Shown piece by piece: positions 11,928 through 21,096 of a DNA stretch of 64,000 nt (position 1 is its first letter; every line of letters begins with the position of its first letter). The DNA comes from Hemileia vastatrix (lineage: Eukaryota; Basidiomycota; Pucciniomycetes; Pucciniales; Zaghouaniaceae). Below the pieces are notes generated by a model, which did no database searches, was not told the DNA's origin, and worked only from the letters and a program-made list of their open reading frames with translations. Where the stretch lies: positions 27,458,823 through 27,522,822 of the forward strand of contig JASXTE010000010.1 of the NCBI GenBank assembly GCA_030280995.1, given 5' to 3'. Both the position numbers and the translations under genes were made by a program.

Positions 11928-13063
11928 TGTCGGCTGGTCGTCTAGAAGAAGGAGAAAATGGAAGAAGGAATGAGAGGAGGAGAAAGAGGAAAAGAGTATG
12001 GGTAATAAAAAAAATAAAATTTAATAAGATTATTTAATTTATTGAGAGAAAAACAACGATAAGTGAGCTGGGAGGTGACAACAACTTGGTTTTATTAATA
12101 TTAATATTATTTAAGTAAGAGTTCTGCGCGGCAACCAAAATAATTACTATCAGACTTAGAGCAACCTTTAAAATGTTATATAAATTTTTAATTAGAATTT
12201 TATTACTAATAAAAAGAATATAAACGTAATAAAAATTGTATTTAAGTTGTTGAGTGTATAATAAGTGATAAGGCTACAGGGGATTATCCAAGGCCCTTTT
12301 ATAGGCAATGGGTCCTCTGAAGCGCTACTATATCAGTAAATACAATGATTAGAAAGGAATAAAACAAATATATCAAAAAGAGTAAATGAAACATAACAAT
12401 ATAGAGAAAAACATGAAACAATTAATTAAAAGCCCAATTAAGAATCCAATTTCCCCGCCATTAATCCCCAAATCAGTAAGTGACAATAGTAAATAACTAA
12501 ACAAGAGTGGAAACATAGGAACTATGAGAAATATAATTCCCAACAGATGGTCCATCCTGATTAGAGAACATTTTAAGTGAAACAAAAAAATAATTTGACG
12601 CAACAAAACAATCAATTAATCTCAATTTAGTTCAAATTAATTTATTTGTTTTTTCTAACACAATTAAGGGTCAAAAGAAGCGTCCTTAATAATTGTTTAG
12701 TGTCATATGAGAGGTATTAGTTAATATATAAATTTAAGTAATTAATTTAAATATATTATAAATCAAATTTACACTTGTAATTATAATATATGTTAATTAA
12801 TTAAATATAAATTGATAATTATTAAATATATAAAAATGCGCCATTATTTGTAGAATATATTATATTATGCCCAATTTAATTGTATATAAAAATATATATA
12901 ACCAATAAGTTTAATGTAACATTTGTATATAATAAAATTCTTATATAATTTCATTATGTAATAAAATATTAAGTTATATTCATTAAATACAAGTTTTACC
13001 CACTCTTTAAGGTTTTATAATTTATATATCATTTACTGGACTCCTGGAATAGCCTGGCTGACA
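11928..13063 (-). repeat. 3' LTR of element A
   Basis: TGTCGGCTGGTCGTCTAG to AGCCTGGCTGACA in plus-strand reading. Nearly identical to the 5' LTR at 19960-21096. Confidence 0.95.
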
Positions 13064-13075
13064 CTCCCTCACTCT
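13064..13075 (-). promoter_or_regulatory. Polypurine tract of element A
   Basis: The minus strand reads AGAGTGAGGGAG immediately before the TGTCAGCC start of the 3' LTR, the expected place for the plus-strand DNA primer of an LTR retrotransposon. The same purine run adjoins the 3' LTRs of B (9267-9278) and C (28149-28160). Confidence 0.8.
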
Positions 13076-13099
13076 AAAAAAAAACAATAAAAAAAAATG

Positions 13100-16000
13100 C
13101 TAAGATTTTTTCTTTTTGTATTTTTTCAACAGAGCAGGCAGATTTGAAATTTCTTTGCCAGGTATCCATGCATCATGTTCAGATGATTTGTTCTTATATC
13201 TCAATAAATATTCAGTACCTCTTTCAGAAGTGATAATTCTATCATTGAGAATTTTATCAATTTCTGCTGTTTCTGTGACTTCCTGAGGGTTCTTCTTAGG
13301 TCTTCCTCTTCTTTTTGGAAATAAGTCACTGTTGGAAGTATAAGGTTTAAGCAAAGAAATGGGAAAGACAGGATGTTTCCTATCATATGGAGAATACAAT
13401 ACAACTTCTACTGCATTATCACCAACCATTCTTTTAACAACAAATGGTCCTACAAAAGGATCTTTTAATTTGTGGTTACCTTGTAAATTGAAATGGACAG
13501 TAGATATCAACACTTCATCACCCTTGTTAAATGTGTATTCTTTATGGGATTTATCCCATCTTTTCTTTTCATATTCAAATGCTTTATCAATACAACTCTG
13601 AGCATGTTTTCTGCATAGCTGTTGCATTTGCATAAAAGATTTTACACCAGGATGTAGTTCCAACTTAGGTAATTTATTATTGAGAATCTGAGCAGGAGTG
13701 TTTGGGACACAACCTAACCAAAGCTCAAAAGGCTTTTTCTCAGTGACAGAATGAACAGTGCTATTATATGCAAATTCAAGACCAGGCAAAAGAGTGACCC
13801 AATCATGAGTAAATCTGTCATTATCTTTATATTCTAAACCAAAGGCACAATACCTTCTAATCATATCTTCCAGAGTTTGAATCATTCTTTCAGCTAGACC
13901 ATCAGTCTGAGGATGGTGAGCGGTAGATAATTTTAACTCACAGCCACAAATATCCATCAAAGAGGTCCAAAACTCAGAAGTGAATTTTGGATCCCTATCA
14001 GAGATAATGGCTTTTGGAAAACCAATAATATTAAACATGTAAGACCACCATAAGAAAGCTAATTCTTTGGTGGATACATCTTTGTGGGTTGGAATAAATT
14101 TGCACATTTTTGTGAATCTATCAACTATTACCCAACAAGAGTTAAAGCTGTCTTTACCTGCAACAGGAAGACCAGTGACAAAATCCATATTAATGATTTG
14201 CCAGGGAGCACTAGGTGCTTCAATATGTTGTAATAACCCTGCTCTCTTGCCTGTTAACTTTTTAGATTTTTGGCAGGAATCACAAGAGTCAACATATAAT
14301 TTTGTGTCTTCAGACATATTAGCCCACCATGCAGTGTTTTTGATTCTAATCAATGTTTTTTCAAGATCAAAATGACCAGCTAATATGTCATCATGACAAA
14401 GTTTGAGGATAGTTTCTTTCATTGAAGGAGGAATAACAATTACATTGGTAAGCTTCCTTCTATAATAAATATAACCATCTTCAATAGAAAACTTTCCTTT
14501 ATTTAAAGCATTTTGGTATTTTGCAGGAAGAGTTTTTATTAATGCTTGAATTGAAGCATTCTTAGGATCATTCAAAATAGTGACTAATTTATTTAAGTCA
14601 GAATCTTTATCATATGAATCCAGTATTAACTGTAATAACTCTTCTTCCATGTCAACTATAAATATACCATGTATATGAACAGTGTCATCTTCAGGTACAT
14701 AAGCAGGATTGGAGTCATTATTTGGCAGAGGCAATCTGGAGAGCATATCAACATTAGAGTGAACATTTCCAGCTCTGTGGATAATAGTCATCCTTCCTCT
14801 GTATTCCTGAACAGCAAGTTGCCACCTGAACATATGTCTGTTAGGTGTTTTGAGGTTCAAGAGAGATTTCACCGCACTACAGTCAGTTACCAACTCAAAT
14901 TTTTGGTCATCCAAGTAGTAATGAAGTTTCTCAAGAGCCCAAACAACTGCTAAGCACTCCAATTGAGTGGCACCATATTTCAATTCACTATTTCTTAAGG
15001 TTCTTGAAATATAACAAATTACAACCTCTGAGGATTTATCATTAATAATTTGCTTTTGGTGAAGGGCAGCACCCAGACCAATAAAGCTAGCATCTGTATA
15101 AAGTACAAATGGCTTGTTAAAATCTGGAAGAGCCAATATAGGGGCTGACATTAAGCAATTTTTCAATGTATTAAAAGCTTTTTGACAGTCATCATTCCAG
15201 AGAAAAGCAACATCTTTTCTGGTTAGTTTTGTAAGAGGCAAGGCTATGACCTGATAATTTTTAATATATTGTCTATAATAGCCACACATACCTAAAAAAC
15301 TTTGTATTTCTTTTACAGAAGTTGGTGCTTTCACATTTTGAATGGCAGCAACTTTATTATGGTCCACACAAATTTGTAAGCCTGACACAACATGGCCAAG
15401 GACTTTCAAAGATTGAAAACCAAATTTACACTTTTTTAAAGATAAGGTCATATTGATTTCATCCATTTTTTGGAAAACTCTATTTAAATGAATCATATGT
15501 TCATCAAAAGTTTTAGAAAAAACAATAATATCATCAATATAAACCATGAGCCAACCTTCAATAATTTCTTGATGGAAAGTGTTATCCATGACTTTTTGGA
15601 AAACTGAAGGAGCATTTTTAGGGCCAAATGGCATCCTAACATACTTATATATTCCCATATGAGTAGCAATAAGCAAAAAATTTTGAGAATTTTTCTCAAC
15701 TGGAACTTGATGATAACCTTTATTACCATCCAGACAACTAATAAATTTTGCACCTTGCAAGGTAGCATGTATTGAATTAATTCTGGGTAAAGGATAAATA
15801 TCATCAACAGTATAAGTATTTAAAGCTCTGTAATCTCCACATAATCTAGCCTTATCTTTTTCATAAGAAATTAAGACTGGGGAGATTACACAATATTTGG
15901 GGGTGACATCAACTTTCTCAATGATATTCATTTTCAATAATGTTTCAATATTATCTTCAATATCCTTTCTTTTTGATGGAGAAGCAGGATATGGTTTTTT

Positions 16001-19000
16001 CTTAAGGGAAGGAGGAATATCACTCAGATTACAGGATAAGGTAATTTTCATCTCTTCCTGAACAATTCCCAACACAAGAGAACCATGAGCAAAAGCCATA
16101 GGGAAGGAGGTAATAGAGGCAACAATAGAATCCTTTTGTTCATTAGTCAAATGATCACCAAAAGAAGCGGTATTTATTTCATGTAATAAATCATCCATTT
16201 CAGTTGTTGTTCTACCTTTACATTGTGTCAGTGAGTTACAAGATTTCAACAAATGCCCAGAAGGTTTAGGAGAAGAAATTTTGAATTTTCTTTTCCCATT
16301 CATTCCTAAGGTAAAGCAATTATTTGCTGGGTCCAGTTTCACACCAAACATGGTTAAAATATCATTTCCCATAATAAACCAATTGCTCAAATTATCATTC
16401 TTCATGACAACAAACTCACAAATAGCTCTGACAAAACCACCATTATATTTGAAGAATACAGAGGTTTTGTATTTGCCAATAGGAAATAAGGTAGAACCAT
16501 ACCCTCTCCATTTTTCAGAAGTTATAGGCAATAATTTACTCAAATATTCCTTATCCACTGAAGCCAAAGCTTTTTCAGATACCACACTTCCTCCAGCACC
16601 AGAATCAAGAACTACATCAACATTTTTACCATTAATGATAACAGGTGCCTTTAAAGGGGATATAGGAATAGAATTGTTAGTAATATCTTTAATTATCTCA
16701 GCATTTTCTACTGAAGATAAATTCAATACACAATCTTCAGATATATTATTTAAATAATGGACATCATGTTCCAACATTAAAACATCTTTAGCAGATTCAT
16801 TGTCATAGGAGATATTACTTTCACAGTCACTGGAAGAATTATTGACATCAAGTTCAAGTTCATCAGTGTCTTCATTTTGTTCAACAAGATGAATTTTCTT
16901 GTCACAAACATGACCCTTCTGCCACGGTTTGTTACATTTATAACAAGTATTTGTTGCATATTTTTTAGGTGCAACTGGGGCAGAGGGTTTACCAGATTTT
17001 TCTGGGAGCTTTATAGAAGGTTTATTCTGATCATTATAAGATTTACTAAGGTAATTCTTTGGTTCATATCTATGGTTGAGTAGTACCTCATTACAGATAT
17101 TAATGAAAGAAGAATTTTCCCTTACATGCTCAGTTCTAGCAACAATCAAATCCCTAAGAGAATTTGGTAATTTATACAAGATTTTATCTCTCCAAATATC
17201 ATAATCCATCTTTGGATCAATTGCTCTAAGGATTTTAGTTATTTTCATCAGAAAAGCAATGGGCTTTTCAACAGAGGAGGATACATATCTAGTATTCTCA
17301 TACAGTCTTTGCTGAGCTAACCTGAATTTTGAACCACCAAATTGATTCTCAATCAAGGATTTCCAATCATTCCATGTATAATGATTGTTATCTAAGAGGA
17401 CAGATTCATACCACATCAAGGCTACATTGGAAAATAAAGAAATTAACTTAGAAACAATTTCCTCATCAGGTAGTTTATAAGATCTCTTTAAATTATCAAT
17501 TCTTTGGATAAAGTGTTGCCAATCAGAGGAAGAATCACCATCAAAGGTAGGATATTGGTCTAACTTAGGCCAATTTTTCTGACTACTGGGATGGTCCACT
17601 TTTTGATTTGAATTATTCATTAGTAATAATTCCTGAAGTTTAGCCAGGTGTTCAGAAATTTCATTATTTACAGAACCAGCTGGTGCATGACCATCACAAG
17701 ATTTTTTGCTAGTGGCAAAAGATTTTACAGACTCATTGTCAGTTTGTTTAATGGTTGAAATATGAGGAAGAAAGGATGAAGTTTGTTCACCTTTTTTCCC
17801 TTTATTTTTATGCAGCTTACTGGCAGAAATCTCATTTAAATCATTATTGATGGTTAAGGTTGAGAACTTTTCTTGTAGGTCAGACACATAGTTTCTTATT
17901 CTTGGAATTTCAGACATCTGGTCATTCACTTTTGCAAGAGATAGAACATTTCTGTCCTCAGAAACTGAGTGTTTGGTACTTAGTGCATGGAAGTCATTTT
18001 TTAGTTTCTTCAACTCATTTTGTAGAGATTTTATTTCATTTTTGAATGAATAATTTTCCTCAATAAGGGGTTTCAATTCACTCAATGTTTTATGCAGACT
18101 GATATTTCTATCTGAGATAGCTCTATGGTCACTTCTTATTTGTTTTTGTTGACTAAGAACAATATTTAAGGTTTCTTTGATTTTTAAATAAGCTGTATCT
18201 TGTACAGAAGAACTCACTCTACATTGCAAGTGTAAATTATTTAATCTATCATTTTCATGGATTAACACATCTCTCACATGTTTGTCTTTCACAATATTAA
18301 AATCAAGGGTATCTTTCAAAATTTCCTCAGAAGTTTTTTCAATTAAGTTATAGATTTCAGGGGGAACAGAATCATTTTTAATTGCAAGAGAAGGATTAAT
18401 TAAAGATGTAGAAGTTAAATGTAAAGGTTCATCAAATGACAATTTGCTAATTACATCAATAGGGCTACTAGTTACAGGAAGCTGTCTTTTAACAGGTTTA
18501 ACTGTTCTTTCACCATGTTCAATAATATTACCTGCAGAAGAAGATTTATTAGAAAACATTCCCAAGTGACTATCAACCAAATTACTTACCATGGCAGAGG
18601 AGGAAATTTCCCCTGGGACTGGGTTTGGGATTGTGCTTGGGCCTTCCTTCTCCTGCTTTGTTGGTAGGGATGAGGAGGTGGATGGAAATTGGGTGTTCTG
18701 GATGGGCCAGGCTGATGATGAGGAGGGTGTTGCACATTCTGTTGGTAGTGACTCATTAGATAATCCCATTTCCATTGCTCTACTTCCATAGTACTTGGAT
18801 TTTGGATGGTTGAGCTGGGTGGCTGTGAAGGTTGAGCCTGAAGTTGAAGCTGATTGGGAGGCAATTGAGGAGGGGCCTGGGCCTGAATCTGGTTCCTGAG
18901 TTCTTGGACCTGATCCCACAATGTGTCTACCTTTGCTTTGTACGTCATATTTTCTGTCTTCAACTCTTTTATATGACTGGAGAGGTTGCTGATTTGTTGT

Positions 19001-19267
19001 GGCAGAGGAAGCTTTTTTATTTTGAAGCCTTTTGGAAGACCTTCTTGAGGCACTAGAGGCTTTACTTCCTTCTGTGGTACTGGGGGAAGGGGGTTTGGTT
19101 TGTTTGCATTTCCTGTCATTTCCACATCCTGTAGTATGAGAATTCTTTGTGTTAGCATAAGATTTTTTATGACCAACTTTAGAAGAACTTACAGTGTCAG
19201 CATCATAGTTAATTTCTATCTCATCCACTTGCATGTTATCCATTTTTTCTGTCAAATTGTTGGACAT
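13100..19267 (-). CDS. Gag-Pol polyprotein of element A
   Basis: A single frame of 2055 residues starting at ATG 19267. Order of parts: a polar Ser/Lys-rich N-terminus; helical, coiled-coil-like segment about 310-460; Gag core about 565-730 (QYPTFDGDSSSDW); zinc knuckle 775-788 (C..C.......H.C); aspartic protease with D-S-G at 888-890; reverse transcriptase about 1090-1290 with Y-I-D-D at 1243-1246; RNase H with T-D-A-S, D1392; integrase HHCC domain about 1620-1665; integrase core D1695, D1757, E1793 (35 residues between the last two, DD35E); chromodomain-like tail about 1998-2048. The tail keeps the second and third aromatic positions (Y and W) but not the first, as in group II chromodomains. 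Gag and Pol share one frame with no frameshift. All catalytic residues are present, so it may be active. The region 18586-19119 is overlapped by a second frame. Confidence 0.95.
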   Translation of the reverse strand: MSNNLTEKMDNMQVDEIEINYDADTVSSSKVGHKKSYANTKNSHTTGCGNDRKCKQTKPPSPSTTEGSKASSASRRSSKRLQNKKASSATTNQQPLQSYKRVEDRKYDVQSKGRHIVGSGPRTQEPDSGPGPSSIASQSASTSGSTFTATQLNHPKSKYYGSRAMEMGLSNESLPTECATPSSSSAWPIQNTQFPSTSSSLPTKQEKEGPSTIPNPVPGEISSSAMVSNLVDSHLGMFSNKSSSAGNIIEHGERTVKPVKRQLPVTSSPIDVISKLSFDEPLHLTSTSLINPSLAIKNDSVPPEIYNLIEKTSEEILKDTLDFNIVKDKHVRDVLIHENDRLNNLHLQCRVSSSVQDTAYLKIKETLNIVLSQQKQIRSDHRAISDRNISLHKTLSELKPLIEENYSFKNEIKSLQNELKKLKNDFHALSTKHSVSEDRNVLSLAKVNDQMSEIPRIRNYVSDLQEKFSTLTINNDLNEISASKLHKNKGKKGEQTSSFLPHISTIKQTDNESVKSFATSKKSCDGHAPAGSVNNEISEHLAKLQELLLMNNSNQKVDHPSSQKNWPKLDQYPTFDGDSSSDWQHFIQRIDNLKRSYKLPDEEIVSKLISLFSNVALMWYESVLLDNNHYTWNDWKSLIENQFGGSKFRLAQQRLYENTRYVSSSVEKPIAFLMKITKILRAIDPKMDYDIWRDKILYKLPNSLRDLIVARTEHVRENSSFINICNEVLLNHRYEPKNYLSKSYNDQNKPSIKLPEKSGKPSAPVAPKKYATNTCYKCNKPWQKGHVCDKKIHLVEQNEDTDELELDVNNSSSDCESNISYDNESAKDVLMLEHDVHYLNNISEDCVLNLSSVENAEIIKDITNNSIPISPLKAPVIINGKNVDVVLDSGAGGSVVSEKALASVDKEYLSKLLPITSEKWRGYGSTLFPIGKYKTSVFFKYNGGFVRAICEFVVMKNDNLSNWFIMGNDILTMFGVKLDPANNCFTLGMNGKRKFKISSPKPSGHLLKSCNSLTQCKGRTTTEMDDLLHEINTASFGDHLTNEQKDSIVASITSFPMAFAHGSLVLGIVQEEMKITLSCNLSDIPPSLKKKPYPASPSKRKDIEDNIETLLKMNIIEKVDVTPKYCVISPVLISYEKDKARLCGDYRALNTYTVDDIYPLPRINSIHATLQGAKFISCLDGNKGYHQVPVEKNSQNFLLIATHMGIYKYVRMPFGPKNAPSVFQKVMDNTFHQEIIEGWLMVYIDDIIVFSKTFDEHMIHLNRVFQKMDEINMTLSLKKCKFGFQSLKVLGHVVSGLQICVDHNKVAAIQNVKAPTSVKEIQSFLGMCGYYRQYIKNYQVIALPLTKLTRKDVAFLWNDDCQKAFNTLKNCLMSAPILALPDFNKPFVLYTDASFIGLGAALHQKQIINDKSSEVVICYISRTLRNSELKYGATQLECLAVVWALEKLHYYLDDQKFELVTDCSAVKSLLNLKTPNRHMFRWQLAVQEYRGRMTIIHRAGNVHSNVDMLSRLPLPNNDSNPAYVPEDDTVHIHGIFIVDMEEELLQLILDSYDKDSDLNKLVTILNDPKNASIQALIKTLPAKYQNALNKGKFSIEDGYIYYRRKLTNVIVIPPSMKETILKLCHDDILAGHFDLEKTLIRIKNTAWWANMSEDTKLYVDSCDSCQKSKKLTGKRAGLLQHIEAPSAPWQIINMDFVTGLPVAGKDSFNSCWVIVDRFTKMCKFIPTHKDVSTKELAFLWWSYMFNIIGFPKAIISDRDPKFTSEFWTSLMDICGCELKLSTAHHPQTDGLAERMIQTLEDMIRRYCAFGLEYKDNDRFTHDWVTLLPGLEFAYNSTVHSVTEKKPFELWLGCVPNTPAQILNNKLPKLELHPGVKSFMQMQQLCRKHAQSCIDKAFEYEKKRWDKSHKEYTFNKGDEVLISTVHFNLQGNHKLKDPFVGPFVVKRMVGDNAVEVVLYSPYDRKHPVFPISLLKPYTSNSDLFPKRRGRPKKNPQEVTETAEIDKILNDRIITSERGTEYLLRYKNKSSEHDAWIPGKEISNLPALLKKYKKKKS
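18532..18589 (-). other. Intron-like segment at the stop of the alternate frame
   Basis: In sense orientation the alternate frame ends CCATGGTAAGTAA, so its stop TAA is embedded in a consensus 5' splice site (G/GTAAGT). 58 bases on lies TTCTTCTGCAG, a good 3' splice site. B has the same arrangement and H keeps GTAAGT with CCACAG 57 bases away. Splicing would shift the Gag frame, and from the alternate frame it would still reach a stop. Gag-Pol of A is open without splicing, so the role is unclear. Confidence 0.35.
18586..19119 (-). CDS. Overlapping alternate-frame ORF inside Gag of element A (putative accessory protein)
   Basis: 177 codons in the frame shifted by one relative to Gag, opening at an ATG preceded in frame by Q-D-V-E, the same context as in B, C and H. 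Visible parts are a Pro/Lys-rich start, GFKIKKLPLPQQ, a heptad-like helix (ISNLSSHIKELKTENM onward, about residues 42-75), a Pro/Gln-rich middle, the motif VEQWKWDYLMSHYQQN, then HPYQ, a basic patch and Trp-stop. I do not recognise the protein. It is better conserved to element C than the Gag frame over the helix. Expression could occur by leaky scanning past the Gag ATG 148 bases upstream. No known Gypsy accessory protein is implied. The overlap may also be a by-product of constraint on Gag. Confidence 0.55.
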   Translation of the reverse strand: MTGNANKPNPLPPVPQKEVKPLVPQEGLPKGFKIKKLPLPQQISNLSSHIKELKTENMTYKAKVDTLWDQVQELRNQIQAQAPPQLPPNQLQLQAQPSQPPSSTIQNPSTMEVEQWKWDYLMSHYQQNVQHPPHHQPGPSRTPNFHPPPHPYQQSRRRKAQAQSQTQSQGKFPPLPW

Positions 19268-19959
19268 ACTAGTGGGAAGATTAATATTTTACTTTGTACT
19301 TTAAAAAAATAATCAAAGTCAGTCAATAATTTGCTCCAAATAATAAAAAAAAATTTTTTAATTAATTAAATTATAGAAAAAATAACTTTCAATATAAAGT
19401 AATAATTTAAAAAATTAATTTTTTAAAAAAAATGGATTGCAAGTTTAAATTGGGAATAACAAGTAAGTTAATTCAACCAATTAATTACCAATATTAATTA
19501 TGGCAATATATTGGGACTAAGCACAATGTACTTTTAAGTCAACCAAAAATTAACAATAATTAATAATAAAAAAAAATTAAATTAATAATTCAATTTGTAT
19601 TAATAATAATGTTAATTCTTCTAGGACTAAGAGGATTTAACACTCTATAATGGTCAACTAGGAAAAAAAAAATTTTAAAAATTGAACACTTACACTCAGT
19701 GAATCAGCAATTAAGCCACAATCACTGTTATTGCAATAAAAATATAGTAATATGAGTGAGAGGCGCAAAGGTGAACTTACTATAGTGATCGAAAAATCAC
19801 TTCAAAATAATATAAAAATTAATATTATATAAACCTAATATGTCGAACCCAAGTTCGAAACACAGTCGCGGCAAAAGTTTCGTTTTGCTAGGTGGTCCGT
19901 GCGTTTTGTCGTTCGTCGCCAGGCTTCGATCGTCGTCGTCGTTTGGAAAGGCCCTCAGT
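19268..19959 (-). other. 5' leader of element A with the presumed primer-binding region
   Basis: About 690 bases between LTR and Gag, AT-rich, without an open frame. Immediately after the LTR the sense strand reads ACTGAGGGCCTTTCC. The corresponding sites in B (ACTGGGGACCTTTCC), C (ATTGAGGGCTTTTC), G (ATTGGGGACTTTTCC) and H (ATTGGACGCCTTTCC) follow one pattern. No tRNA could be matched with confidence. Repeats of the type GTTGACC...AGTCC occur in the leader (about 19500-19660). Confidence 0.6.
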
Positions 19960-21096
19960 TGTCGGCTGGTCGTCTAGAAGAAGGAGAAAATGGAAGAAGG
20001 AATGAGAGGAGGAGAAAGAGGAAAAGAGTATGGGTAATAAAAAAAATAAAATTTAATAAGATTATTTAATTTATTGAGAGAAAAACAACGATAAGTGAGC
20101 TGGGAGGTGACAACAACTTGGTTTTATTAATATTAATATTATTTAAGTAAGAGTTCTGCGCGGCAACCAAAATAATTACTATCAGACTTAGAGCAACCTT
20201 TAAAATGTTATATAAATTTTTAATTAGAATTTTATTACTAATAAAAAGAATATAAACGTAATAAAAATTGTATTTAAGTTGTTGAGTGTATAATAAGTGA
20301 TAAGGCTACAGGGGATTATCCAAGGCCCTTTTATAGGCAATGGGTCCTCTGAAGCGCTACTATATCAGTAAATACAATGATTAGAAAGGAATAAAACAAA
20401 TATATCAAAAAGAGTAAATGAAACATAACAATATAGAGAAAAACATGAAACAATTAATTAAAAGCCCAATTAAGAATCCAATTTCCCCGCCATTAATCCC
20501 CAAATCAGTAAGTGACAATAGTAAATAACTAAACAAGAGTGGAAACATAGGAACTATGAGAAATATAATTCCCAACAGATGGTCCATCCTGATTAGAGAA
20601 CATTTTAAGTGAAACAAAAAAATAATTTGACGCAACAAAACAATCAATTAATCTCAATTTAGTTCAAATTAATTTATTTGTTTTTTTCTAACACAATTAA
20701 GGGTCAAAAGAAGCGTCCTTAATAATTGTTTAGTGTCATATGAGAGGTATTAGTTAATATATAAATTTAAGTAATTAATTTAAATATATTATAAATCAAA
20801 TTTACACTTGTAATTATAATATATGTTAATTAATTAAATATAAATTGATAATTATTAAATATATAAAAATGCGCCATTATTTGTAGAATATATTATATTA
20901 TGCCCAATTTAATTGTATATAAAAATATATATAACCAATAAGTTTAATGTAACATTTGTATATAATAAAATTCTTATATAATTTCATTATGTAATAAAAT
21001 ATTAAGTTATATTCATTAAATACAAGTTTTACCCACTCTTTAAGGTTTTATAATTTATATATCATTTACTGGACTCCTGGAATAGCCTGGCTGACA
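19960..21096 (-). repeat. 5' LTR of element A
   Basis: 1137 bp; see element A. It contains the promoter used for the genomic RNA. Confidence 0.95.
20327..20335 (-). promoter_or_regulatory. TATA box in the 5' LTR of element A
   Basis: The sense strand reads TATAAAAGG about 730-770 bases into the LTR, in a context (GCCTATAAAAGGGCCTTGG) kept in all LTRs of this family and similarly placed in C (35544-35552), G (48780-48788) and H (37585-37593). It marks the U3/R boundary region. Confidence 0.7.

Larger units (their letters stand above)
11928..21096 (-). mobile_element. Ty3/Gypsy chromovirus A, apparently complete and young
   Basis: A 9169-bp element with LTRs of 1136 bp (11928-13063) and 1137 bp (19960-21096) that, read side by side, differ by about one T in a T-run. 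It is flanked by the perfect 5-bp duplication ATTAC (11923-11927, 21097-21101). The empty site CTTTATTACCATCCAG can be seen in its own homologous sequence near 15719-15732, which proves insertion into the RT region of sibling B. It encodes one uninterrupted 2055-codon Gag-Pol. All parts expected of an autonomous element are present: TATA box, leader, Gag-Pol, polypurine tract. Confidence 0.96.

Noticed and set aside
16281..16757. Antisense frames within Gag-Pol of A (also 13359, 14067, 18591 and similar)
   Set aside because: Shadows of the conserved Gag-Pol codons on the opposite strand. They have no motif of their own and recur wherever Pol is conserved.
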